A stretch of DNA of 37,594 bases from Rhizaria sp. SCN 62-66 (Eukaryota > Rhizaria, unplaced): NCBI GenBank assembly GCA_001724265.1, contig MEDY01000305.1:1-37594 (forward strand), written 5' to 3'. The notes below the pieces were generated by a model, which saw nothing but the letters and a program-made list of their open reading frames with translations, made no database searches and was not told the DNA's origin. This document shows, one piece after another, positions 9,077-18,100 of this stretch. A program made the translations under genes and the position numbers. Each line of letters begins with the position of its first letter. The stretch's first letter is position 1.

Positions 9077-12000
9077 ATGGACCCTCAAGAGCCCCCTGGC
9101 TCGGGTCCCGAACCCACTTTTCCCGGTGCCGCCGCGGCGGCTCCCGACGCCCCGTCCTCGGCGTCCGCGGAGGCCGCCCCTGCGCCGGCCCCTGCCGATG
9201 GCTCTGCTGCCGCCGGCGACGCCGCCGCCGCTGCATCTGCTGCAGGCGAGGGCACTGCCGCTGGTGACGCGGCCGCTGATGCCGACGCACCCGCTGCGGA
9301 TACTGATGCCCCCGCGGCCGCTTCCGCTGCAGACGCCACGGCGGCTGACGGCGCGGACTCCACTGTTGCTGCTGCCGCCTCGGCTGCTGTGCCCGCGTCG
9401 CCAGCTGCCGCCTCCGCCGCGGCCGCTAGCGAGCCCGCTGCCGCTACTGAGGCCGTCGCCCCCACTACAGACAACGCCGCCACTGCGGCCGCGGACTCCG
9501 TTGCCGCTCCTGACGCCTCTGCCGCTTCAGAGTCTACTGCTCCTGCTGCCGATGCCACTGCGACCGCAGCAAAGACGGAGGCGGAGGCTGAGGCGGCCGG
9601 GAGCGCTGAGGCGGCGCCCGCTGCTGTGAAGACCGAGCCTGCCGCTGCTGCCGCCGAGGCCGATGCTGAGGCCGGCGCTGCGAAGGCGGAGACCAAGACA
9701 GAGTCCGAGTCTGCTGCTGCGGCGGCTGCTGCTGAGGCTGAGGCTGAGGCTGAGGCTGCGGCGGAGGTCAAGGCTGAGCCCGCGGACGCCGCAGCGGCCA
9801 CCGCTGCGGTTGTTACTGCGGACGCCGACGCTGCCGCGCCTGCCGCCAGCGCGGCCATGGCTGACGACGACGACGACGACACCGCCGACGCTGACGCGGC
9901 CGCAGCTGCGGCTACGGCAGTGGCCGAGACTGCTGAAGCTGACGCTGCTGCTGATGCCAAGGACTCGGCCGCTGCCGCTGCTGCTCCCGTCGGCATGGCC
10001 GACGACGACGATGACGACGACGGCAACGCCGCCGCCGAGGCCGCCACCGCCGCCGCCACTGTCAAGCCCGAGCCCGCTGCCGCTGCGGAAACTGCGGCTG
10101 AAACTGAGACTGAGACTGCGAGCGCGAGCGCGAGCGCGGGCAACGCCATGACTGACGACGACGCCGCGCCCTCATCCGCCGCCGCCGCCCCTGTCGCAAG
10201 TGCCGCTGCCGTCGCGCCAACGCGGTCGCAGCGGTCGACGCCGAGCCGCGCCGCCGCCGCCGCCGCCAAGGCAGCCGCTGCCGCCGCGCCCGCGGTGCCC
10301 TCGCTAGACTCTGCCCCTGCCCCTGTCGCCGCCCCTGCTCCTGCGAGCAAGAGCGCGAAGGCCACTGCTGTTGACGTCAAGACTGAAGACCCAAGCAGCG
10401 CCAGCAATAAGACAGAGTCGGCCGCCGCTGGTGAGATCACTGCTGCCGCTGCGACGACGGAGGCTGCAGAGGCCGAGGAGGAGGACGCTGTTGCTGCAGT
10501 CAAGGCTGAGACTGAGGCCGCCGCCGCCGCTGCCGAGGCTGAGGCCGCCACTGCCGCTGAAGCTGCCGCTGCCGCTGCCGAGGCCGCCGCAGCCGCAGAG
10601 GCCGAGGCCGCCGCTGCCGCCGCTGCTGCTGCTGCTGAGGCCGAGGCTGAGGCCGAAGCTGAGGCTGAGGCTGATCAGCACGACGACGCCGCCGCCGCTG
10701 CCGCCGCCGCTGCCTCTGCCGCGGGCGCTGACTCTGCCGCTGCTGGCTCTGGCGCTGGCGCTGGCGATGACGGGGACGCAGACGGCGACGGCGACGGCGA
10801 CGGCGACGAGGGCGACGGGTCCGTGACGCGGTGCGCGTGTGGGAACAATAGCGACGCGCTGGGCTTCATGATTGCCTGCGAGCAGTGCGAAGTCTGGCAG
10901 CACGGCGACTGCATGGGGCTCACCGAACGCACGGCGCCCGAGGCCTACTGGTGCGAGCTGTGCCGCCCTGACGACCCGCTCCACGTCACGCGCCGTGCCA
11001 CCGCCCCCAACGGCGTCTTCTACCCGCGCAAGGGCCGTAACCGCAACCGCAAGAGCGTGGCGCCCGCGGCCGGCGCCGCCGCAGGCGCCTTCGCCCCCGG
11101 GGGCGCGGGCGCGCGCGGCGGCGTCTCGCGCTCCTCGGCCGCGGCGGCCGCGGCGGCCGCGGGCGGCGGCGGCGCGCTCGGGCTGAGCCTGGGCTTTGAC
11201 CCCGTGTCCGCGACTGCCGCGGCGGCCGCGCTGCCGCCCGCGAGCCTGGCGCTGCTGTCGAGCCTGCTGCTGGATCCAGCGACGGCCTCGGCGCTGACGG
11301 CCGCTGCGGCGGCGCACGCTGCGGCCGTGGGGGCCGCCGTCGGCGCCGGGCTGGACCCCGCGGCGGCGACGGCGGCGGCCGCGGCGGCGCTCGCGCACGC
11401 GGGCGTGCTGCTGCCTCCGGGGGTCACGAGCGAGATGCTTGCCGTCCTCGCCAGCGCCGCCACCGGGTCCGCCTCGGGCGCGGGCGCTGCAGGCACCGCT
11501 GCGCCGACGACCCCCGCCCCTGGCGGCGGCGGTGGCGGCGGCGGGACGAAGCGGCGCCGTCCCGACGGCGTCGTCGCCGGCTCCAGCGGCACCCCCACCG
11601 GCCCTGCTGGCCCTGGAGGCGCGGGCGCGGGCGCGGGCGCTGGCGCTGCTTTCGGGACTGGGGACCTGGCGGCCGCGGGCGACGACAAGCGCCGGCTGAC
11701 GGCCGCCGAGGCCGACGCCGCCGCGGCCGCCGCGGCCGCCGCGGGCGTGGTCGGGCTCGGCGCCGGCGCGCTCGACGGCAGCCCGTTCGAGCGGCTGACG
11801 CTGGAGGAGCGGCGCGCGCGGCGGGACCTGGCGGTGAGCGGGCGCGCCGAGGGCAAGCTGCGGCGCAAGGGGATTGAGCTGGGCAACGCCGTCCCGCCCC
11901 CCGTCTCCGTCGCCGCCGCCGCCGCCGCCGCAGCCGCCGCTATCGGTGCGTCTGCCGACGCCGGCGCTGGTGCCGGTGGCGCGACGCCCGCGGGGGCCAA

Positions 12001-12703
12001 GGGTGGCAAGGGCCGCGGCGGCGCGGCGGCGGCGGCGGCGGCGGACGAGGGCGTGCAGGCCGCGGCGCGGCTGGAGCGGATGCGCCAGCGCGACCAGGCG
12101 CGCGCGGATGACTTCGTCAAGGTCCAGGAGGATGGGCTCGCAGCCGCCGACGGCGGTGCCGGTGCCGGCGCGGGCGGTGCCGCCGGCAGCGGCTCGGCGG
12201 CCGCGGCCGGCGGCAGCAGCGGCGGCGCCGGCGCCGGCGCCGGTGTCGGCGGCGGCCCGAATACGGCGGTGAGCGGCAGCGCAGTCAACGGGGACGCGGC
12301 GTACGACGCCCACTTCAACGACGATGACCGGCCGTACTTGGTGCAGGCGGGGCCGAACAAGCCCGCGCACCCGGCGGCGTGGGTGCAACGCGCGCTGCGG
12401 CCGCTGAACCCGGTTTACTTGGGCCCGCTGCAGTGGCTGCAGCAGCGGCAGCGCCTCGAGGCGGCCGCAGAGGCCGCGCCGCAATGGCCGCGGCCCTGGG
12501 CCTGGGCCGCCGCGGAGGGCAGCACCGCGCAGAAGATGCGCGCGCTGCTCGCTCATCCAGAGCAGCAGCATCAGCGCCAGCAGCCGCTCCAGCCTGAGCA
12601 GCAGACCGAGAAGGCGGCGCAAGACGTGCCCGGCGCTGGCGACGCGGTGAGTGCTAGTGTGGTGGCGGTGGCGGCGAGTGGCAATGCGATGACCGATGGT
12701 TGA
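9077..12703 (+). CDS. PHD-finger protein with long Ala-rich acidic arms
   Basis: A single 1208-residue ORF starting MDPQEPPGSG. The only clear domain is a PHD zinc finger at residues 586-631: C586, C588, C601, C604, H609, C612, C626 and C629. It has FMIACEQCEVWQHGDCMG, typical of the Cti6/SET3/MLL5-type PHD fingers that read H3K4 methylation, and W607 could be part of the aromatic cage. The preceding 585 residues are mostly Ala, Glu, Asp, Ser and Thr. They contain acidic blocks after repeated AM(A/T)D motifs and five V-K-x-E sequences (Lys 185, 232, 330, 435, 476) that fit the SUMO-acceptor consensus. After the finger comes a basic stretch (YPRKGRNRNRKS), then Ala/Gly-rich sequence. A conserved-looking C-terminal patch contains DRPYLVQAGPNKPAHPAAW. 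A nuclear chromatin role, perhaps in a histone deacetylase complex, is inferred from the finger type only. Confidence 0.85.
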   Translation: MDPQEPPGSGPEPTFPGAAAAAPDAPSSASAEAAPAPAPADGSAAAGDAAAAASAAGEGTAAGDAAADADAPAADTDAPAAASAADATAADGADSTVAAAASAAVPASPAAASAAAASEPAAATEAVAPTTDNAATAAADSVAAPDASAASESTAPAADATATAAKTEAEAEAAGSAEAAPAAVKTEPAAAAAEADAEAGAAKAETKTESESAAAAAAAEAEAEAEAAAEVKAEPADAAAATAAVVTADADAAAPAASAAMADDDDDDTADADAAAAAATAVAETAEADAAADAKDSAAAAAAPVGMADDDDDDDGNAAAEAATAAATVKPEPAAAAETAAETETETASASASAGNAMTDDDAAPSSAAAAPVASAAAVAPTRSQRSTPSRAAAAAAKAAAAAAPAVPSLDSAPAPVAAPAPASKSAKATAVDVKTEDPSSASNKTESAAAGEITAAAATTEAAEAEEEDAVAAVKAETEAAAAAAEAEAATAAEAAAAAAEAAAAAEAEAAAAAAAAAAEAEAEAEAEAEADQHDDAAAAAAAAASAAGADSAAAGSGAGAGDDGDADGDGDGDGDEGDGSVTRCACGNNSDALGFMIACEQCEVWQHGDCMGLTERTAPEAYWCELCRPDDPLHVTRRATAPNGVFYPRKGRNRNRKSVAPAAGAAAGAFAPGGAGARGGVSRSSAAAAAAAAGGGGALGLSLGFDPVSATAAAAALPPASLALLSSLLLDPATASALTAAAAAHAAAVGAAVGAGLDPAAATAAAAAALAHAGVLLPPGVTSEMLAVLASAATGSASGAGAAGTAAPTTPAPGGGGGGGGTKRRRPDGVVAGSSGTPTGPAGPGGAGAGAGAGAAFGTGDLAAAGDDKRRLTAAEADAAAAAAAAAGVVGLGAGALDGSPFERLTLEERRARRDLAVSGRAEGKLRRKGIELGNAVPPPVSVAAAAAAAAAAIGASADAGAGAGGATPAGAKGGKGRGGAAAAAAADEGVQAAARLERMRQRDQARADDFVKVQEDGLAAADGGAGAGAGGAAGSGSAAAAGGSSGGAGAGAGVGGGPNTAVSGSAVNGDAAYDAHFNDDDRPYLVQAGPNKPAHPAAWVQRALRPLNPVYLGPLQWLQQRQRLEAAAEAAPQWPRPWAWAAAEGSTAQKMRALLAHPEQQHQRQQPLQPEQQTEKAAQDVPGAGDAVSASVVAVAASGNAMTDG

Positions 12704-13852
12704 AGTGCTTCATCTTACGCAAAGCACAATATTATAACTGTAAAGCTTTCTAGTTTTTGTCAGGCCACCTTGTGACTGCACAACGTTGATGATGGCCGCA
12801 TGATACAACCAAACACGCATACAAAGATTTCAATTCAATTTCACTATAAATCCTGTATTGGTATCGTTTTTTATGAGAAATGAATCTAGAGAGTTTGAGT
12901 TAAATAAGGATAAGTTATTTGTATTTTGTTTGTTTTGTTTTTTTGTTGAAGATCTCGTCGTAGCGCGCCACGGCAACGGGTTCCTAGCTCTGCCACTTTC
13001 TTATCAGTGACAGCTCCAAAGTGTGCGACGGCCTCCCGCGTTTCGCTGTCCGCGGGGGCCGCCGTCTTCTGCCGTTGTTGCCGCACTGCGCGCCTTTCTG
13101 TCTGTCTACATGTACGTGTGCATATGTGTGTTTGTGTTTAGACGACGACGAGTGTGGGCTTTGGTTGCAACACACTCTGCCAGCGCAGTGCGGGTCATAT
13201 ACGACGCCGAAGACCGGAAGGGCACAGGGCGTGTATAAGAGCGGGCACTGCGCCGCTGTTGCTGGAGTCTATGAACGCGCGGTGGCAAGCCGCGCGGCGG
13301 GGGATTGATGGACAATAATCACGATTTGGGGGCCAAAGCGCGGGAAACGCACAAGCCACCCGCTCAAAACGCTGGAACCATCACACGAGAGCGAATCGAA
13401 ACAACAAACAATGATTCCGTGTGGTGGTCGGGCGTTAAAAGCGGGCGACAGCACGGGGCGCGTGCAGTGTGGCGCGCGGCAGAGTACAGGGGACGCCGCG
13501 GTCAGCAGTCAGCATCGAAGGCATCGAAAGCATCGGTGCAGCGGTAACCGCGGAAACCAGCTGACACTTGTGTGTGCCGGCTGGAACATCCCCCAAAACG
13601 CACTCTGTCGCAGACCGTCAGCGGGTGCGTGTCTGTGTCAGGCTGTTAAGCGCATGTTTATCTGCTCTTACAGACACTACACACAGAGACACAACCCCAC
13701 AACGGTCACTTTTCGTCACTTACTTACTGCGTCTTAAACTGGTGTTCGCTCCAGCGCAGACGCAACACACGCGCCGCCGTGTGCGCGGTTCCCTCTCCTT
13801 CGTCGCGGCGAGGCGGGGTCATTAGGCCGTCCTCACAAACGGCACGTGGAGG
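12704..13852. other. Spacer downstream of PHD gene, no gene confirmed
   Basis: About 1.15 kb. The first 200 bp are AT-rich (PHD 3' UTR). From about 12,950 the GC content rises to coding-like levels, but every frame is interrupted within about 100 codons. On the minus strand a possible terminal exon at 12983-12915 (after CTAG, ending in TAA) reads EPVAVARYDEIFNKK and looks protein-like. No matching donor was found, so it is not annotated as a gene. Confidence 0.4.
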
Positions 13853-14281
13853 TTAGAGCGAACACGGCGCAAGCCTACACCTACGTGCTGCCTCGCCGTC
13901 CTCCTCGGCGGCCACGACGGTGAGCGACGAGCCCACCGAGCCAGACGGGCGCAGCGACGCCAGAGCGCCCTCGAGCGCGGTCTCCTCGGACCCACCGACG
14001 GAGTTGTTGTTGTCCCGGTCGCCCGTCTTGGGGGCGTTGAAGACGGAGCCGCCCATGACAAGCGCGTTGACAGCGGCGATCGACAGCACGGGGCCCGACA
14101 TCGACGACTGCGCGCGGCCAGAAGACGCGGCGGCAGACTTGACAGCGGCGCGCATGGCGGAGCGGCGGGAAGCCTTAGTGGCCATGCTGGTGAAGTTGGC
14201 GGTCGACGAGCAGCCGCGCACGTCGAACAGGGCCTTCATCAGGCTGATCTTGCCTGCGGACCCGCGGAAGCCTCGGTACAT
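13853..14281 (-). CDS. Unrecognised 142-residue protein
   Basis: The ORF from the ATG at 14281 reads MYRGFRGSAGKISLMKALF and ends at TAA 13855-13853. The N-terminal 60 residues are basic with many Ser, Ala and Arg (MATKASRRSAMRAAVKSAAA), which could be a mitochondrial targeting sequence. Residues about 70-85 (GPVLSIAAVNALVMGG) are mildly hydrophobic. The second half is acidic and polar. GC-rich codon choice resembles the other genes here, which supports its being real. The reading frame extends upstream past this ATG, but that part is AT-rich. A GTAGGT near 13877 could be a splice donor to a further exon, yet it does not match the GTAC donors used elsewhere. No family is recognised. It is divergent from EXO84. 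Confidence 0.45.
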   Translation of the reverse strand: MYRGFRGSAGKISLMKALFDVRGCSSTANFTSMATKASRRSAMRAAVKSAAASSGRAQSSMSGPVLSIAAVNALVMGGSVFNAPKTGDRDNNNSVGGSEETALEGALASLRPSGSVGSSLTVVAAEEDGEAARRCRLAPCSL

Positions 14282-15136
14282 TGCACTGAAGCTATGACGC
14301 CGAGTGATTAAATAGAAATGATTGGTGTTAGGTGAAGGCATGAGCAAACGGTTGGGCATGTTGTAACAACAAATGACGATCGTGTAAGTCCGTGCGAAAT
14401 GGAAATGATGTTAGAGCCGGTGATGGGGTGAAATGTTGCGCAGCGCTTCTGCGCAGGTCTCGTGAGCCTCAGAATGTCCATGATGTGGTCTATGATATGA
14501 ATATATAGCAGACGCGGTGCGGAAATACTTGCACAAATTACTGTCACTCAAATATGTTCGATGCGCGCGTCGCCATGCAGCTTTTGTTGCTCCTCTCTCT
14601 CTCAACCCCAACCGACAGTCGCGTGGGCCAGGCGAGCCAGCGGCCCGTTCGCCAGCCGCTCACAGTCACTTGATTCCAAACCTGACGCCGGATAATTCAG
14701 CATTTATGGCCATCCACACACCGTAGTTTAAGACTGTCTTGGTGACCTAGAACTTTACTGCTATGTTTCTACATGATCTCAAATTCCTTAATCTTGCACG
14801 GCTCTCTATCTCCACTTTCTCGTTCCTATCTTACCGACCTCGTGCTCACCTCCAACCCCGAACCTCGCTCTCTTTTGGCCCTGCACCCTGCCTCAGCGCG
14901 ACTCACTCTCCGTTCAACTTTGACACCACCAGGTCTTAACCTGCTTGATCCCCCGTCCTTTGCTTGGGTTCTCTGCTACTCCCCCGGGTTTCCCCCGATC
15001 CCGTCCCCCAAGCCAGCGCCTCCGCCTGCTGTCCGTTTGTTTGCTGCTCTCCCGCCGTTAAGCAGTCAGCACCGGCCAACCTCTCAGCTCCCCACCTCGT
15101 CCCGGCTCCGCTCTTTCCGTCCCGCGCAGCGCCTCG
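14282..15136. promoter_or_regulatory. Divergent spacer upstream of EXO84 gene
   Basis: 855 bp. The left part is mixed AT-rich sequence. The last 350 bp before the EXO84 start are strikingly pyrimidine-rich (many CTC, TCC and CCC runs), like the leaders of RPL3 and the PHD gene, and probably form the 5' UTR. Open frames here are explained by that composition. Confidence 0.45.
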
Positions 15137-18100
15137 ATGTCCTCCGACTCCGACGCCGGTGGTGGCAACGCCTTCAGCAAGAAGCCCGCAGGTGGCTTCG
15201 GCAAAAAGCCCGCCGCCCCCGCCTCGAGCGGCGGTGCCGCCGCGAAGCCGCGCCGCTTCCTGCCCACAGACTCCGACGACGATGATGACGACGACAAGGG
15301 CAAGGCCAAACCGGCCGCCGGGTTTGGCAAGTCCAGCACCAGCGCCAGCGCCAGCGCCGCCAAGCCCAGCAGCGGCGGCTCTGCAGGGGGATTTGGCAAG
15401 AGCGCCGCCGCCAAGCCTGCTGCTGGCAAGGCGGCGCGCGGCAGCCTCGCGTTCGACAGCGACCTGGACTCTGACTCCGCGTCGTCGTCGTCCTCGGCCG
15501 CGGATAAGTCTGCCAAGACGGCGCTGAGCTCTTTTGCGGTCAAGGCCCCGGCCCCATCGCTGCCCGCGGCGCATACCACCAAGATCGCCGGCGGGTTCGG
15601 CAAGAAAAAGGCCTCCGCGCCCTCCGACTCAGACTCGCACTCAGGCTCGGACTCGGATCTCCCCGCGCCCAGCGCGCTCTTCGCCCGCCGCGGCACCGCC
15701 GGCGCGTCGTCGCTCGCCTCGCCGCGCTTGGGCAGCAGCGGCGGCGGCGGCAACGGCGGGTACGTCCCGTCGGCCGTCGCCGCGGCGGCCGCGGCCCGCT
15801 CCGGCGCGCTGTCGGTCTTCGCGGACGCCTCGACGGCGATCCCGGCTTCGGTGCCTGACCCCATCACGGGCTACCGCCGCTGCGCGCGGCCGGCATTGAC
15901 GCCGCAGGAGTTGGCCGCACTCACCGACGGCATTGACGAGTTCGGCCAGGAGGGCGCCTTTGACTCGCAGCGTTTTGTCGCGCGCTACTACCGCGCACAC
16001 TCGGCGCAGACGGCGCGCGCGCACCTGGCCAAGCTGCAGGGCCGCCGCGCGCTCGTCAAGTCGACGCTCAAGCGCTACGTCGCGCAGCGCTTCGAGGCCG
16101 CGCTCACCGTCACCAGGTACTTGCGCGCCAACATATCAACGCAGCGTTGCTTCTATTTTGCTGTTGTGTCGCATGCCATTTCATATTTAGCATCTTCCTG
16201 GCCACTTGTTTTCTAACTTCTCTTCTTTGTTGTTGTTTTTTGTCTTCTGAATGCTATGTTTGTCCTTTTTTTTCGCACGTCTACAGGGAGGTACAGGCGA
16301 TGGAGGCGCACATGCTGCGCATGTCGTCGCTGCTCAACTCGCTCAAAGGCGGCATCCAGGCACTGCAGGACTCGACCCGCGACCAGGCCTCTGGCGGCGC
16401 CCGCGGCGCCGGCGCCGATGCCGACGCGGACGTGTTCGCGGCGCGCGAGCGCGCGTGGCGCGCGGCCGCCGAGGCCGCCGCGGCCGGCCCGTCGTCGCTG
16501 GCGGTGGGCGTGGGCGCGGACGACCTGGAGGGCGTGGCCGAGGACCTGGGCGCGTGCGTGTTCGAGCGGCGCCTGGACCACGCCGTGGGGCTGGTCGAGT
16601 ACGCGATCGCGCGCGGGCTCATCCCGCCGCTCGACGGCTCCCTCACGCCCGCCGCCGTCGCCGGTGGCGGGGCGGGGGCCTTGCTGCTCGACAGCGGGGC
16701 CGAAGGCGACGGCGCCGTGGCATCGGCGATGGCTGTGCGTGCGCTCTCGCGTCTGCACTCGCTGCCGGAGGCCGCGGGCGGCGCCGCGGGGGCCGCCGGC
16801 GCCTCACCCTCCGTCGCCGGCGGCCCCGCCGGCGGCGGCAAGAAGCAGAAGCAGGCCCGGCGCGGCGGCGCGCGCGGGCGGCGCGGGGCGGCGGGCGGCG
16901 CGCGCGGCGGGCTTGTCAGCGGCGACTACCTGGGCGTGGACGCCGGCGACGGCGACGCCAGCGGGGTCGGACTGGGCGTGTTCCTGGCCCAGGGCGTGCC
17001 CGACTGGCGCGACGCGCTTGTGTGTGGCGGTGTCGCGCTTGGCAATAACGGCGGCGGGGGCGACGACGACTTAGACGACGACTTCGGCTATGACAACGAC
17101 GATGATGATGACGACGACGACGACAGCGTGGGCGTTGGCAGCTGGGGCAAGGGCAGCGCCGCCAAGCCTGCCGCCAAGAAGAAGAGTCCGTGGGGCGCCG
17201 ACAGCGATGACGACAGCGACAACGCGAGAAACAAGGACGACGACGATGACGACGACGTGTTCGACAAGAAGGGCGCCACGGGCGGTTTCGGCAAGGCTTC
17301 GTCGTTCAAGCCTTTGCGCTCCACAGCCACCGCCTCGGCGCGCCCCGGCTCGGCGCTGGCGTCTAGCTCCCCGCGACGCGCGGCTAATGGCGGCCGTGCT
17401 GCCGGGCGCCGCGCTGGCGGCGGGGGCGGCGGCGGCAACGGGCTGATGATGCCGCTGGCCACGCTGGCCGAGCGCGCAGCGCACCGGCTGACGATCGCGG
17501 GGCACGTCGGCGCGCTGACGGACGCGCTGCTGGCCGAGCTGACGTCTCCGGGCCGCTCGCTGGCCGAGCGCGCGCGCGCAGTGGCGCTGCTGACCCGGCT
17601 GGACCAGGAGCAGCGCGCGCTGAGACTGTTCCTGGCGCAGAAGAACGCGCAGGTCGCGGCCGCCACACGCGCCGTGCGGCTGCAGGGTGACGTTCCGGCT
17701 TACGTGCGCGACCTGGGCGCGGGCGTCTTCGGCGCGATCGCGACGGCCAGCGAGGAGATGCGCCTGCTGTTCGAGCCCAGCGAGCTGTCGGCGTCCTTCA
17801 CCGTGTGGGCAGTGGAGACCGTGCATAGGTTCGCGGCGACCGTGGTGAAGCAGGCGCTGCAGAGCGACGACGCGCTGCACCACGCGGGCGACTGCCTCGG
17901 CAACGCCTACGCCGCGTGCGTCGCCGCGCTCGACCCGCGCCAGATGGCGCCCCTGCTGGTGGCCTTCGCGGCGGCCGTGCAGCCCGCGCTGGTCGAGGCC
18001 ATCGCCAAGGGGCTGCGCCGCACCGAAACGATCGTGGCCAACTTCCTCGCTCAGGAGCGCTGGCGCGGGCGCGGGCTGTACGTCGCCGAGCCCGCCAACG

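Noticed and set aside
10304-12622. 772-codon ORF antisense to the PHD gene, and a 488-codon one at 9085-10551
   Set aside because: The sense strand encodes an intact PHD finger. GC-rich Ala codons (GCN) read as Ser/Ala/Arg/Gly in other frames and rarely make stops, so long antisense frames are expected.
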